The notes under the pieces are model-generated. The model ran no database searches. It had not been told where the DNA came from and worked only from the letters and a program-made list of their open reading frames with translations. The translations under genes and the position numbers were made by a program. From NCBI GenBank assembly GCA_039819065.1, contig JBCBSS010000238.1, positions 1 to 6,405 of the forward strand: a DNA stretch of 6,405 bases, in the 5' to 3' direction. Of this stretch, positions 6,363 to 6,405 are shown in pieces. Position 1 is the first letter of the stretch. Every line of letters begins with the position of its first letter. The stretch comes from JBCBSS01 sp039819065 (GTDB taxonomy: Bacteria > Bacteroidota > Bacteroidia > Cytophagales > Cyclobacteriaceae).

Positions 6363-6405
6363 AGTTTAGATAAATTAGTTTTCACTTAAGATCTAGGCAT
6401 ACCGT

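Noticed and set aside
6325..6369. Tiny open frame MKEAVFYVEKQASV after the M16 pair
   Set aside because: Fourteen codons overlapping the hairpin, with no conserved feature; best explained by chance.

Overview
The window looks like chromosomal DNA from a marine or soil-type member of the Bacteroidota, most likely near the Cytophagales. The evidence is moderately AT-rich DNA, start codons without Shine-Dalgarno sequences, several exact matches to the Bacteroidota -7 promoter box TAnnTTTG, and three exported proteins whose signal peptides all end in an A|Q cleavage site. The lineage is an inference from these traits and from remembered protein families. No search was run.

Layout. Positions 1-293 hold a broken AhpD-like (carboxymuconolactone decarboxylase superfamily) gene. 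Its N-terminal 80 codons read leftward on the minus strand from 293 to 54. The next piece of the same protein, including the active-site histidine, reads rightward on the plus strand from 1 to 57. The catalytic CxxC-x3-H motif is therefore split by an inversion, bounded by 6-bp inverted repeats, exactly at the window edge. A gene-poor stretch (294-609) follows, with a good minus-strand promoter and a weak plus-strand one. Next come a secreted glycerophosphodiester phosphodiesterase (610-1533), a PfkB-family adenosine kinase (1607-2605) closed by a perfect 14-bp hairpin, and a 253-bp intergenic region with a promoter candidate. Then come two adjacent M16 (insulinase/pitrilysin-like) genes 14 bp apart (2859-4214 and 4229-6304). 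A weaker hairpin lies in the final 100 bases.

How the genes fit together. The two M16 proteins look like one two-subunit periplasmic protease. The first has the zinc site HFFEH plus a distal Glu but lacks the Arg/Tyr substrate-binding pair. The second has lost every zinc ligand but keeps the Arg/Tyr pair and carries an extra C-terminal domain of about 215 residues resembling a LolA/lipoprotein-sorting fold. The phosphodiesterase (phospholipid head-group turnover) and the adenosine kinase (purine salvage) are ordinary housekeeping or scavenging enzymes with no evident functional link to the protease pair.

I see no clear new biological system. The most unusual object is the inverted AhpD segment at the left edge, which is either a tiny inversion or an assembly/amplification fold-back. 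The protease pair with its fused domain is the best functional lead.
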